DNA from: Roseomonas elaeocarpi
Lineage (GTDB): Bacteria; Pseudomonadota; Alphaproteobacteria; Acetobacterales; Acetobacteraceae
NCBI RefSeq assembly: GCF_042433915.1
Contig: NZ_JBHLUN010000010.1
Span: 1 to 64,000, forward strand
DNA length: 64,000 bases
Reading direction: 5' to 3'
Below the pieces are notes generated by a model, which was not told the DNA's origin, ran no database searches, and saw only the letters and a program-made list of their open reading frames with translations. Below, in pieces: positions 8,432 through 15,568 of this stretch. Within the stretch, counting starts at the first letter, position 1. Each line of letters starts with the position of its first letter. A program made the position numbers and the translations under genes.

Positions 8432-8874
8432 GCTTCGATCACCCCTGGCGCCAGGCGCACCAGGTCACGGCGCAGGCTTTCGGTCAGCCGCGCATCCGCC
8501 ACGCCACCGCCCGTCTCGCTGGCGCGCACCAGCTGCGCCGCCTTCGCGCACACGCCCGCCAGCCCGGCCGCCGGCACCAACGCCATGCGGTCCACGATGG
8601 CGGCCCAGGCGTCGAAGGCGGCATCACGCGCCACTGCTGCGGCGACCTCGCTCTCTGTGCCTGCGGCGGCGCTGTAGGCGCAGCACGCGGCCTCTTCCTG
8701 CTCCAGCGCCGTGCGCAGCTCGACCGCGAGGTAGAGCAACAGCGAGTCGGGATCGGCGGTGGCCCCGGTGACCGCGGTGGCGGCAGCCTGGATGCCGCCG
8801 GCCGCAGCGAGCCCGCCACCGATGCCAGCCAGCGCCAGCGCGCCCCAGGCGCGGCGTGGAAGCCGGGCGCTCAT
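8428..8874 (-). CDS. Hypothetical protein with N-terminal hydrophobic segment
   Basis: A 148-aa protein of unknown function. The N-terminus MSARLPRRAWGALALAGIGG is basic followed by a hydrophobic Gly/Ala stretch, resembling a signal or signal-anchor sequence. The rest is Ala-rich and helical with one CC pair. ATGA overlaps at both ends place it in a coupled string with its neighbours. Confidence 0.65.
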   Translation of the reverse strand: MSARLPRRAWGALALAGIGGGLAAAGGIQAAATAVTGATADPDSLLLYLAVELRTALEQEEAACCAYSAAAGTESEVAAAVARDAAFDAWAAIVDRMALVPAAGLAGVCAKAAQLVRASETGGGVADARLTESLRRDLVRLAPGVIEA

Positions 8875-9251
8875 GCCTCACCCGCCAGTCGCAGGAGGTC
8901 GTTCAGGAGGTCCCAAGCCCAATCTGCGGCCACGCAGCTGTGCGGCTGCTCGCTGCCGTCAGGCATCAGTGCCTCGCGCTTCGCTGCACGGGCCTTCGCC
9001 AGCATCCCGGCCAGCGTGTGCGCCTCGGCGCCGCCGATCGCCCTCACGCTGCCCAGGTAGGCGATGGCGAGCGGGCATTCCTCAGGCTCGAGGCGCCCGC
9101 CGTCCCGTTCGTAGGCGGCTTGCGCGACCTGGTGCTCAGCGCACAGGCGCAGCAGCTCGGCGTCGGGGTGGGCAGTAGCGACGGGCGCGGCCGGCACCGC
9201 CACCAGGGCGGGCGCGGCGGCCATCAGGGCGCGGCGATGGATGCTCTTCAT
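8871..9251 (-). CDS. Putative exported small protein
   Basis: A 126-aa protein starting MKSIHRRALMAAAPALVAVP, which looks like a signal peptide with possible cleavage after VATA. The mature part is helical and Ala/Glu-rich, with LRLCAEHQVAQAAYERDGG and a C-terminal WAWDLLNDLLRLAGEA. Family not recognised. The ATG at 9251 shares one base with the upstream stop (TGATG), and the stop overlaps the next start (ATGA). Confidence 0.65.
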   Translation of the reverse strand: MKSIHRRALMAAAPALVAVPAAPVATAHPDAELLRLCAEHQVAQAAYERDGGRLEPEECPLAIAYLGSVRAIGGAEAHTLAGMLAKARAAKREALMPDGSEQPHSCVAADWAWDLLNDLLRLAGEA

Positions 9252-9508
9252 CACGCATTGCCCTCCTCGTGCTGGCGGGCGATGCGGCTGAACGCCTCGG
9301 CCATGCCGGACGCCTCGCCCAACTGCTCGGCCAGGTGGTTCACCACCCATTGGAGGGCGCCTTGCAGCTGGTCAGCCTCGACGCCACCGCTCCGCAGGTC
9401 CTCGGCCTCGGTGAGGACGCGGACGGCGTGCAAACCGCTCCTCACGTCGAGCAGCAGGCCATCAAGGTCATTGAAGGTCGGCACAGGGGCCGGCGTGTGA
9501 CGGGCCAT
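9251..9508 (-). CDS. Hypothetical protein (85 aa)
   Basis: An 85-aa acidic, predicted helical protein (FNDLDGLLLDVRSGLHAVRVL ... ALQWVVNHLAEQLGEASGM) without a signal or membrane segment. It is coupled upstream and downstream through TGATG junctions. Function unknown. Confidence 0.6.
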   Translation of the reverse strand: MARHTPAPVPTFNDLDGLLLDVRSGLHAVRVLTEAEDLRSGGVEADQLQGALQWVVNHLAEQLGEASGMAEAFSRIARQHEEGNA

Positions 9509-9780
9509 CAGGCAGCCCTCCGCAGGCGGCGGTGGCGCACCACCGGCAGGGCGGGCGCGAGGGGCTGCAAGCTGGCCTCGTCGGCGTCGCCTTCCTCGTC
9601 GGGTTCGGGCTCCAGGTCGCAGAACGGCGCGTCGATGGCATCGAGCAGCGCCATGGCGCGGTCGATGATGTCGAGCAGTTCAGCCCGGCGGCGCGCGGCC
9701 TCGGCAGGCGTATAGAGGGATGGGGTCGCGACACGGCGTGCGCGCTTTGGCGCACCCGTGCTAAGGGCGTGATCAGCCAT
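9508..9780 (-). CDS. Hypothetical protein (90 aa), first gene of the small-gene operon
   Basis: A 90-aa protein with a basic N-terminus (APKRARRVATPSLYTPAEAARRR), a helical middle (LLDIIDRAMALLDAIDA), an acidic patch (DLEPEPDEEGDADEAS) and a basic C-terminus. Function unknown. It is divergent from the XRE gene, 112 bp away, so both promoters should lie in 9781-9892. Confidence 0.6.
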   Translation of the reverse strand: MADHALSTGAPKRARRVATPSLYTPAEAARRRAELLDIIDRAMALLDAIDAPFCDLEPEPDEEGDADEASLQPLAPALPVVRHRRLRRAA

Positions 9781-9892
9781 GATCCGGTTGCCTCATGCTT
9801 CCGGGTTGCGGTGAGGCCGGGTGGAGTGTTGGTAGCACGCCTCCCGGCCGCTGTTCCTTGAGGAACGGCACAGGTTGTGCCATCGTCAACCT

Positions 9893-10159
9893 ATGAGCGC
9901 AATTCCAAATGACACAATAGATGCCATTTCGGCTGCGCAGGTCCGTGCAGCACGCGCTCTGGTGGGTATGACGCGCGAGGTTCTCGCGGAACAAAGTGGG
10001 GTGCCCATGCGGACCCTCGCCCGGCTTGAAATGGCTGAGGGCATGCCCCAACGCCGCACGGTGGCGGCAATCCGCACCACGCTAGAAGCAGCCGGCGTCG
10101 AGTTCATCGCGGAGAACGGTGGCGGTCCGGGTGTCCGGCTGCGGAAAGTGGCCGTATGA
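9893..10159 (+). CDS. XRE-family HTH transcriptional regulator
   Basis: An 88-aa protein with a classic HTH_3 fold. QVRAARALVGMTREVLAEQSG, then VPMRTLARLEMAEG, places the recognition helix at about residues 36-50. The following RRTVAAIRTTLEAAGVEFI is the usual C-terminal helix and strand of this family. The ATG at 9893 is chosen because family members start shortly before the first helix. The stop overlaps the lipoprotein start (ATGA), so it heads a four-gene operon. It probably also represses the divergent small-gene operon through 9781-9892. Confidence 0.85.
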   Translation: MSAIPNDTIDAISAAQVRAARALVGMTREVLAEQSGVPMRTLARLEMAEGMPQRRTVAAIRTTLEAAGVEFIAENGGGPGVRLRKVAV

Positions 10160-10740
10160 AGCTGCCGCTCGCCGCGTTTGTCGCTCCGTTGCTGGCCGCT
10201 CTCGGCGGCTGTTCGAGCGCCCGGCCCCCCTCGGCTGTTGAAACGGAGCTTGTGCGGCTCGCCCAGAATCGTCAGTCCGGTGACGCGCAGACTGTCTCAA
10301 CGATCCTGGGAGCAACGCTGACACGGAAGGATCAGTGGAGAACCGAGACAGGGGCGGATTGCAAAGATCCCGCTGATATCAGAACCTTGATAGGCGAGCA
10401 GTACGCCGCCGCCAAACCTAGCGCTGGACGCTGGGATACGATCTTGTTTCGGCAAGACCGGGATGAGCTTTGCGACGGAACCATCCGGCACGCCGACCGC
10501 CTCCAGCTGCGCGGCCTTCGCATCCCCGAGTGCTCATCTTTGGCCTCGCTCAGCGATCGCTTCTCCACCGCTCTCCCCTGGCCTGGCACTGATGGAATCC
10601 CTTCGTTCATGGCGAGGGACTACGTGAATCCTGCTCTCGGCTCTTCAGTGAGGGCCGGCTTCGAGATGGTGGACTGGAACGACAAATCCGACTGCATCAG
10701 GAATGCGTACGTGCTCGCATTTTATCGGACGCGGCTATGA
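10156..10740 (+). CDS. Predicted lipoprotein of unknown function
   Basis: A 194-aa protein with an N-terminal lipoprotein signal (MKLPLAAFVAPLLAALGGC, lipobox LGGC, lipidated Cys19). The mature part contains further Cys residues (ADCKD, DELCDG, PECSS, SDCIRN), probably disulfide-bonded in the periplasm. No family recognised. It is coupled by ATGA overlaps to the XRE gene before it and to the next lipoprotein gene. Confidence 0.7.
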   Translation: MKLPLAAFVAPLLAALGGCSSARPPSAVETELVRLAQNRQSGDAQTVSTILGATLTRKDQWRTETGADCKDPADIRTLIGEQYAAAKPSAGRWDTILFRQDRDELCDGTIRHADRLQLRGLRIPECSSLASLSDRFSTALPWPGTDGIPSFMARDYVNPALGSSVRAGFEMVDWNDKSDCIRNAYVLAFYRTRL

Positions 10741-11156
10741 GCCTCGGTAAGAACGTCTCCCGCCTCCTGCCGGTCACCGCATTGGCGCTAGCTTCCTGCG
10801 CCGCCATACCGGAGAGACCAGAGTGCGTTGCTTCGGCTGAGCCACAAAGCTGGAACCAGACCGTTTCGCGGCGTCTTGCCTGCGTTGCTGAGTATCCAAA
10901 TCCAACGGCCGACAGACCGGATTGGGCTGTGGGAACAGCGATCCTTCGGGCTGACATAGACCAGCAAGGCAACGTCTCCAATGCCACCGTGGCGCGTAGC
11001 TCAGGCTGGCCGCAGCTGGATCAGGCCGGCTTGAAGGCGTTACAGGCCGCCAGCCCGCTTCCGCCACCGCCACCGCCGGCGATCGATGAGAAGCCTGTTA
11101 CGGGCATCAACGTGCCTTTCACTTACCGCGTCAGACCGCGGCCGGGCTCAGCATAG
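10737..11156 (+). CDS. Lipoprotein with TonB C-terminal-like domain
   Basis: A 139-aa protein with a signal ending in the lipobox-like ALASC (Cys21). The C-terminal ~80 residues match the TonB-C/energy-transducer pattern: AILRADIDQQGNVSNATVARSSGWPQLD, LKALQAA, then a proline run and VPFTYRV. There is no transmembrane anchor for ExbBD coupling, so it is not a canonical TonB. It may be a periplasmic interaction module. It starts by ATGA overlap with the preceding gene. Confidence 0.7.
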   Translation: MSLGKNVSRLLPVTALALASCAAIPERPECVASAEPQSWNQTVSRRLACVAEYPNPTADRPDWAVGTAILRADIDQQGNVSNATVARSSGWPQLDQAGLKALQAASPLPPPPPPAIDEKPVTGINVPFTYRVRPRPGSA

Positions 11157-11158
11157 TG

Positions 11159-11764
11159 ATGATTGACCTTCGTGGAGTTCGCCACAGCCGAAGTGTTGGG
11201 GTGCTTCCGCCCGTGCTCCTGCTGGTTCTGAATCTGGCCGGGTGGACGCCGCCGGCCGCTGCACAGCCCGCCGTCGATCCCGTCGCAGCCTTCGGTTCAG
11301 TCTGTTCCGATCTGAACAACGAAGAGAACCTGCGGCGCCAAGCAGAGGCTCAGGGCTTCCAGCCTGCCCCAGCCGCGACGGCGACGCAGATCCTCAGGGG
11401 TGAGAGGGGCAGCGTGTGGTACCGGCAGAGCCCCAACGGCACCACAATCCTCATCTCCCGCCCCGGGCAACACCGTTGCGAGATGGGATTGCAGCGCGCC
11501 GACGGGGCCGAGGCTGAGCGGCAGTTCGTCAAGCTGGCGGAGGGCATAGGCCGTCCAGAGGTGGCCGTTACGCGCGAGATCGACCGGGAGTTCCAGCAGG
11601 ACGGCCGCACCTATCGGCAAATCCTCTACCGGCTCGCGTCCCGCGTCCGCCACCCGAACCAGCCCGACCGCGCCATGACGTACACGGGCAGCCAGTCGAC
11701 TCCCGCTCCTGGGAAGCCGCAGGTGCTCATGTCCATGCAGATGACGCAGCCCAAGGGGCAATGA
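11159..11764 (+). CDS. Predicted exported protein
   Basis: A ~201-aa protein with an N-terminal signal (SVGVLPPVLLLVLNLAGW ... PPAAAQPAVD) and a mature domain of unrecognised family (CSDLNNEENLRRQAEAQGF, SVWYRQSPNGTTILI, MTYTGSQSTP). Either the GTG at 11156, overlapping the upstream TAG, or the ATG at 11159 could start it. It is last gene of the XRE-lipoprotein-lipoprotein-exported string and converges on the reverse transcriptase gene. Confidence 0.65.
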   Translation: MIDLRGVRHSRSVGVLPPVLLLVLNLAGWTPPAAAQPAVDPVAAFGSVCSDLNNEENLRRQAEAQGFQPAPAATATQILRGERGSVWYRQSPNGTTILISRPGQHRCEMGLQRADGAEAERQFVKLAEGIGRPEVAVTREIDREFQQDGRTYRQILYRLASRVRHPNQPDRAMTYTGSQSTPAPGKPQVLMSMQMTQPKGQ

Positions 11765-11795
11765 CGACGGCCGATGCGGTGGCGCTACCGCTGCT

Positions 11796-13139
11796 CTAAG
11801 GCAAGGTCTTTTTTGACCTGCCGACGCCGGCCGCAGGCGTGTCAGCGAGGATCGCGACGCCCAAGAGCCGGCGCGCACGCCTCTCGTCCCCCACCGTCCG
11901 CCGCCGCCGCTGAAACCAGTCCTCGAAGCGTCGCAGCTCCTGGTCGATCCGCTCGTCGAGCTGGTGGAACTCGACGCGGTTGTTCGTCTCGCGGAAGGCG
12001 TGCCCCCAGCCGCGAACCTGGTCGTCGAGCAGGGTCAGTGTCTGCGCGTAGCAGCGCTCCCGCGAGCGGTGGTCCAGCACGCCACTATCCATGGTCTGCC
12101 TGGCCTGCTTGATCGTGTCTTCCACCATCTTGAGCAGGCTCGCCTTTGCTGCCCGTGACGGGGCCACGTAGCCGGGCCGCAGCGCAAACGACAGGAAGTC
12201 GAAGCCGGTGGCGGTGGTGCCATGCGCGGCCTTGGGATCGTCGCCAGCGAAGGGGTCACGTGCCGACAGGCCACGTGCCTTCAGCATCTGCAATCCCTGC
12301 TGGAACGCGCGCTGTGCCGTGCGGCGATCCTGCGCAAGCACCACGAAGTCATCAATGTAGCGCACGGTGACGGTGCCCGCGGTGTTCAACGCCCGGTCGA
12401 AGTCATGCAGCAGCAGGTTGCCGCACCACGCGGACAGCGAAGATCCCTGTGGCACGCCGGTCGTAGCGTCTGGAAAGTAGTGAAGCCACCCTCGCTCCCG
12501 CAGCTCGGCCTCGTTGGCGAGGTCAGTTCGCAAGGCTGCGCCGAGCATGGTGGCGAAGGCAGCATCGCCCGTTTCCTGCCGCACCTGGTCAAGGATGGGT
12601 GGCCGGGGGATGCGGGTGAAGAAGTCGCTGATGTCGGATCGCACGAAGTACCGGGCGCCGGCCTGCATGGCGGCCTGGATCAGCCGCACGGCGTCGGGTG
12701 GGCCACGCTCCGGGATGCCGCCAACGCTGGTAGGCGTTTCGACCAGTTCGGGCAGTCCGCCGAGGCGTTGCCGTATCTTCGGCTCACGGGTTTGCAGCAC
12801 GTCGAGCATGGCGCGCTGCACCACCCTGTTGCGCAGCGGCGCGACGACGATGCCTCGGCGCGCGTCCGATCCAGGCTTCTTCCGCTTGGCGTAGCCCTGC
12901 TGGGGATCGAAGATCGGCTTGCCCTGCCGCAGGTCGCTTTGCAGTTCCCGCAGGAAGCCCGGCAACTCGCCACGGATGGCATCTACCTGGGCGCGCACCT
13001 CCGGGTTGCCTGATGTTCGTGCGCTGGTTTCCACGGCCTGCCACGCCGCCAGCAGGGCGCGTGTGGTCCGCATCCTGCCGAGCAACAGGGAGGGCGATCG
13101 CTGATCCCCCTCCCGCTGTGCTTCGACGGGTCCCACCAC
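11796..13139 (-). CDS. Stand-alone reverse transcriptase, possible defence RT
   Basis: A 447-aa reverse transcriptase (RVT_1). Visible blocks are IVVAPLRNRVVQRAMLDVLQ (residues ~98-116), the first catalytic Asp in FVRSDISDFF (~166-174), GVPQGSSLS (228-236), the active site RYIDDF (260-265) and TGFDFLSF (311-318). The ~125-residue C-terminal helical region has GWGHAFRETNN and RRLLGVAIL; there is no maturase X/HNH or obvious second enzymatic domain. This fits the unknown-group/DRT-type RTs rather than a group II intron or DGR RT; the exact group cannot be assigned by eye. The GTG start shares one base with the stop of a small upstream frame. Upstream lies a duplicated structured region that may be a template RNA. 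Confidence 0.85.
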   Translation of the reverse strand: MVGPVEAQREGDQRSPSLLLGRMRTTRALLAAWQAVETSARTSGNPEVRAQVDAIRGELPGFLRELQSDLRQGKPIFDPQQGYAKRKKPGSDARRGIVVAPLRNRVVQRAMLDVLQTREPKIRQRLGGLPELVETPTSVGGIPERGPPDAVRLIQAAMQAGARYFVRSDISDFFTRIPRPPILDQVRQETGDAAFATMLGAALRTDLANEAELRERGWLHYFPDATTGVPQGSSLSAWCGNLLLHDFDRALNTAGTVTVRYIDDFVVLAQDRRTAQRAFQQGLQMLKARGLSARDPFAGDDPKAAHGTTATGFDFLSFALRPGYVAPSRAAKASLLKMVEDTIKQARQTMDSGVLDHRSRERCYAQTLTLLDDQVRGWGHAFRETNNRVEFHQLDERIDQELRRFEDWFQRRRRTVGDERRARRLLGVAILADTPAAGVGRSKKTLP

Positions 13140-13384
13140 TAGGCCAATACCCGCCCCTGTCGCAGGTGTCGGGTGTCCCCGGAGGCGAAGGCCGGGCCGA
13201 AGCCCAGAGCTGCGCCGATCCGCACCTCGACGGCTAGGCCGCCTTGGCGTCCGGCTCGCTGGGTGGCCGCGTCGGGTGACGCGGGCCCGGTCGGGCCGGC
13301 AAGATCCGTGGCCGAGAGGATCACGAGGATCAACCCGGCCAAGCGCGCCGCGATGGCGCGAGGCTTGGGAGAACGTTGGGACAT
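13139..13384 (-). CDS. Possible small exported protein upstream of the RT
   Basis: An 81-aa frame from ATG 13384, with GGTGGAG upstream as a possible ribosome-binding site. The N-terminus is basic and then hydrophobic (KPRAIAARLAGLILVILSA), like a signal peptide. The C-terminal half is encoded by the first copy of the 126-bp repeat. Its TAG overlaps the RT start GTG by one base. It may be a real coupled gene or merely a leader within a non-coding RNA locus; coding potential is ambiguous. Confidence 0.4.
   Translation of the reverse strand: MSQRSPKPRAIAARLAGLILVILSATDLAGPTGPASPDAATQRAGRQGGLAVEVRIGAALGFGPAFASGDTRHLRQGRVLA
13168..13293. repeat. 126-bp direct repeat, copy 1
   Basis: Identical over 126 bp to 13530-13655, with divergence beginning immediately outside (T/G on the left, G/A on the right). 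It contains the hairpin CGCGTC-GGGT-GACGCG at 13268-13283. It sits just upstream of the minus-strand RT gene. Confidence 0.9.
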
Positions 13385-13842
13385 CTTCGCAGGCTCCACC
13401 CTAAAGGGTTTTTGCCGAGGTCAAGCCCCTTCGCCGCCCGGCCCGCCCCCCGGCTGCAAGAATGCGGAACGGCTGCCTGGTGGCCCCCAATCGTGAGGGT
13501 GGCAGCAGCCGTGGCCCGCAAGGCCCAGGGTCGGGTGTCCCCGGAGGCGAAGGCCGGGCCGAAGCCCAGAGCTGCGCCGATCCGCACCTCGACGGCTAGG
13601 CCGCCTTGGCGTCCGGCTCGCTGGGTGGCCGCGTCGGGTGACGCGGGCCCGGTCGAGTCGCATGAACAACGGAACGATAGCGCTGTTTACGGAGTGCACC
13701 AACAGCGTAGCTGACCGCAGGTCCTCCACCACGGGTAGATGCTGGCTAGCCTCAACGGAACGCGCCTCTAAGTTCGACCCCGCTCAACGGCTATCTCCCC
13801 AGCAGGGCTACTGCCCTGCGCGCTCCAAGCTAGGCACTCATG
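13385..13842. other. Non-coding stretch between RT locus and LysR gene
   Basis: No convincing gene is present. Apart from repeat copy 2 it contains a hairpin GCAGGGC-TACT-GCCCTGC at 13802-13819, just past the LysR stop, which may terminate the LysR transcript although no T-run follows. Confidence 0.55.
13530..13655. repeat. 126-bp direct repeat, copy 2
   Basis: Second copy, offset by exactly 362 bp from copy 1 and in the same orientation. The 236 bp between the copies (13294-13529) are unique. Identity is perfect, so the duplication is recent or under strong selection. Confidence 0.9.
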
Positions 13843-14736
13843 TCATCCTCGGTATCGAAGAGCCTCGACGAGAATGGCGAAAGCGGGCGTGGGCTGCCGC
13901 CGGCTCGGGTAGTAAAGGTGGTAGCCCGTGAAGGGTGGACACCAATCCTCGAGCACACGGATGAGCCGGCCGTCAGCAAGCTGCGCTGCCACATGATCTT
14001 CCATCACGAAGGCCAAGCCGAAGCCGTCCTCGGCAGCACGCGCCACCATGGCCGAGTTGTTAAACGCCAACTGACCTTCGACCCGGACCCGGACCTCCCG
14101 GCCGTCCTTTTCCAGCTCCCAAGCGTAGAAGCCGCCAGCCGTGGGAAGGCGCAGGTTGATGCAGCGGTGCCCTGCGAGGTCCTGTGGGACGAGGGGAATG
14201 GGATGGTTGGCGAAGTAGGTGGGTGAGCCAACCACAACCATCCGCAGGTCAGGTCCGATCCGGGTCGCCACCATGTCCCTCGCCACAGCCTCCCCGATCC
14301 GCACCCCCGCATCGAAGCGGCCGGACACGATGTCGACGAGGCTGGAGTCGATGCTCAACTCGACCTTGATGTCCGGATAGGCTGGCAGCAGTCGGTGGAG
14401 CGCCGGCCACAGCACGGTGGTCGCGGCATGCTCGGAGGCGGTGATGCGGACCGAGCCGGCTGGCCGCTCGCGCATAGCGCCGAGCGCGGCGAGCTGCCCC
14501 TCAATGCTGTCGAAGGCGGGAGTCAGCGTCCCTAGGAGGGCCTCCCCTGCTTCGGTGGGAACCACGCTGCGCGTGGTGCGCGTGAGCAGGCGGACGCCCA
14601 GCCGAGCTTCCAAACGCTTAATCGTGTGGCTGAGCGCTGATTGCGACGTGCCGAGCTTGGCCGCGGCGCGCGTGAAGCTCCCAGCCTCCGCCACGGCCAT
14701 GAACGCTCCCAGGTCCGCAAGGTCCTCACGCCGCAT
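13843..14736 (-). CDS. LysR-family transcriptional regulator
   Basis: A 297-aa regulator. The N-terminal winged HTH (LGAFMAVAEAGSFTRAAAKL, QSALSHTIKRLEARLGVRL) occupies residues ~8-62. The effector-binding domain starts near 90 (GSVRITASEHAATTVLWP). It is divergent from the cupin gene, with a 93-bp shared promoter region (14737-14829), and most likely controls the cupin-CMD-AKR-SDR operon in response to an unknown small molecule. The length is normal for the family. Confidence 0.93.
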   Translation of the reverse strand: MRREDLADLGAFMAVAEAGSFTRAAAKLGTSQSALSHTIKRLEARLGVRLLTRTTRSVVPTEAGEALLGTLTPAFDSIEGQLAALGAMRERPAGSVRITASEHAATTVLWPALHRLLPAYPDIKVELSIDSSLVDIVSGRFDAGVRIGEAVARDMVATRIGPDLRMVVVGSPTYFANHPIPLVPQDLAGHRCINLRLPTAGGFYAWELEKDGREVRVRVEGQLAFNNSAMVARAAEDGFGLAFVMEDHVAAQLADGRLIRVLEDWCPPFTGYHLYYPSRRQPTPAFAILVEALRYRG

Positions 14737-14829
14737 TCATGAACCCCAGATATAGCTTCGTGCGGATTACAATGACTAATCGCATCCGAACACCTCGACT
14801 ATGTCAGCCGTCACGCTGGAGGACGGCTC

Positions 14830-15228
14830 ATGGACATCAAGCGCGTAGGATCCCAGCCCTCAGCCCGAGGGCCTGCTGATTACTTCACGGGTGCAGTTCG
14901 GGTGGATGCCCCCTTCGCCGGCAGTGGCGGACTTTCCGGGGCGCTCGTCACCTTTGAGCCTGGCGCCCGCACCGCGTGGCATACCCATCCGCTTGGACAG
15001 ACAATCCTGATCGTGTCCGGTCTCGGCCGAGTGCAGCGCGAGGGCGGTGCGGCTGAGACGGTGCGCCCGGGTGACATCGTATTCTTCGCACCCGGCGAGA
15101 AGCACTGGCACGGGGCGACGGCACACTGCGCCATGAGCCACATCGCCATCGCCGAGAAGCAGGACGGCCAGGCAGTGACCTGGCTGGAGCAGGTGACGGA
15201 CGAGCAATACGCGGCAGGAGGCGAATGA
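14830..15228 (+). CDS. Cupin-domain protein
   Basis: A 132-aa single-domain cupin. Metal-ligand motif 1 is HTHPLGQTILIVSG (~residues 56-69) and motif 2 is PGDIVFFAPGEKHWHGA (~81-97), with H, H, E/Q and H ligands available. Proteins of this type, often annotated as (R)-mandelonitrile lyase-like cupins, commonly accompany carboxymuconolactone-decarboxylase-like genes. It is the first gene of the operon and its stop overlaps the next start (ATGATG). Confidence 0.88.
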   Translation: MDIKRVGSQPSARGPADYFTGAVRVDAPFAGSGGLSGALVTFEPGARTAWHTHPLGQTILIVSGLGRVQREGGAAETVRPGDIVFFAPGEKHWHGATAHCAMSHIAIAEKQDGQAVTWLEQVTDEQYAAGGE

Positions 15229-15563
15229 TGCCGGTGGAGCAGAGCGCCGCACAGAAGGCCTACGGCGATGTGGCACCCGGCTTGGCTGACCTTTCTGACC
15301 GCGTGCTGTTCGGTGAGGTGTGGGAGCGTCCAGGCCTGTCCAAGCGGGACCGCAGCCTCATTACCGTGGCAGCCCTGGTTGCCGGCTACCGCCACAATGA
15401 GTTGCCGGGCCACTCCCGCCGCGCCCTCGCCAATGGCGTAACGCGGGAGGAGCTGACCGAACTCATCACTCACCTCGCCTTCTACGCGGGCTGGCCAGCA
15501 GCGAACACGGCCGTGCCCGTGCTGCGCGCCGCCTTCGCCGAGCTCGACAAGCAACCGGAGTAG
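15225..15563 (+). CDS. Carboxymuconolactone decarboxylase-family protein
   Basis: A 112-aa member of the CMD/AhpD-like all-helical family: VWERPGLSKRDRSLITVAALVA, then NELPGHSRRALANGVTREELTELITHLAFYAGWPAA. No CxxC pair is present, so it is not an AhpD-type peroxidase; it belongs to the gamma-CMD-like group. Coupled to the cupin gene, it is probably part of a small oxidation/reduction pathway of unknown substrate. Confidence 0.9.
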   Translation: MMPVEQSAAQKAYGDVAPGLADLSDRVLFGEVWERPGLSKRDRSLITVAALVAGYRHNELPGHSRRALANGVTREELTELITHLAFYAGWPAANTAVPVLRAAFAELDKQPE

Positions 15564-15568
15564 GGATC

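Noticed and set aside
13168..13529. A DRT2-like never-ending ORF made by concatenating the 362-bp unit
   Set aside because: The unit is 362 bp (not a multiple of three), so a concatemer would pass through all frames, and stop triplets (for example the tag in GGCTAGGCC, which is a stop on both strands) occur in it.
13168..13655. Diversity-generating retroelement template/variable repeat pair
   Set aside because: The two copies are perfectly identical with no adenine-directed differences, no variable target gene is adjacent, and the RT has GVPQGSSLS rather than the usual DGR-type motif.
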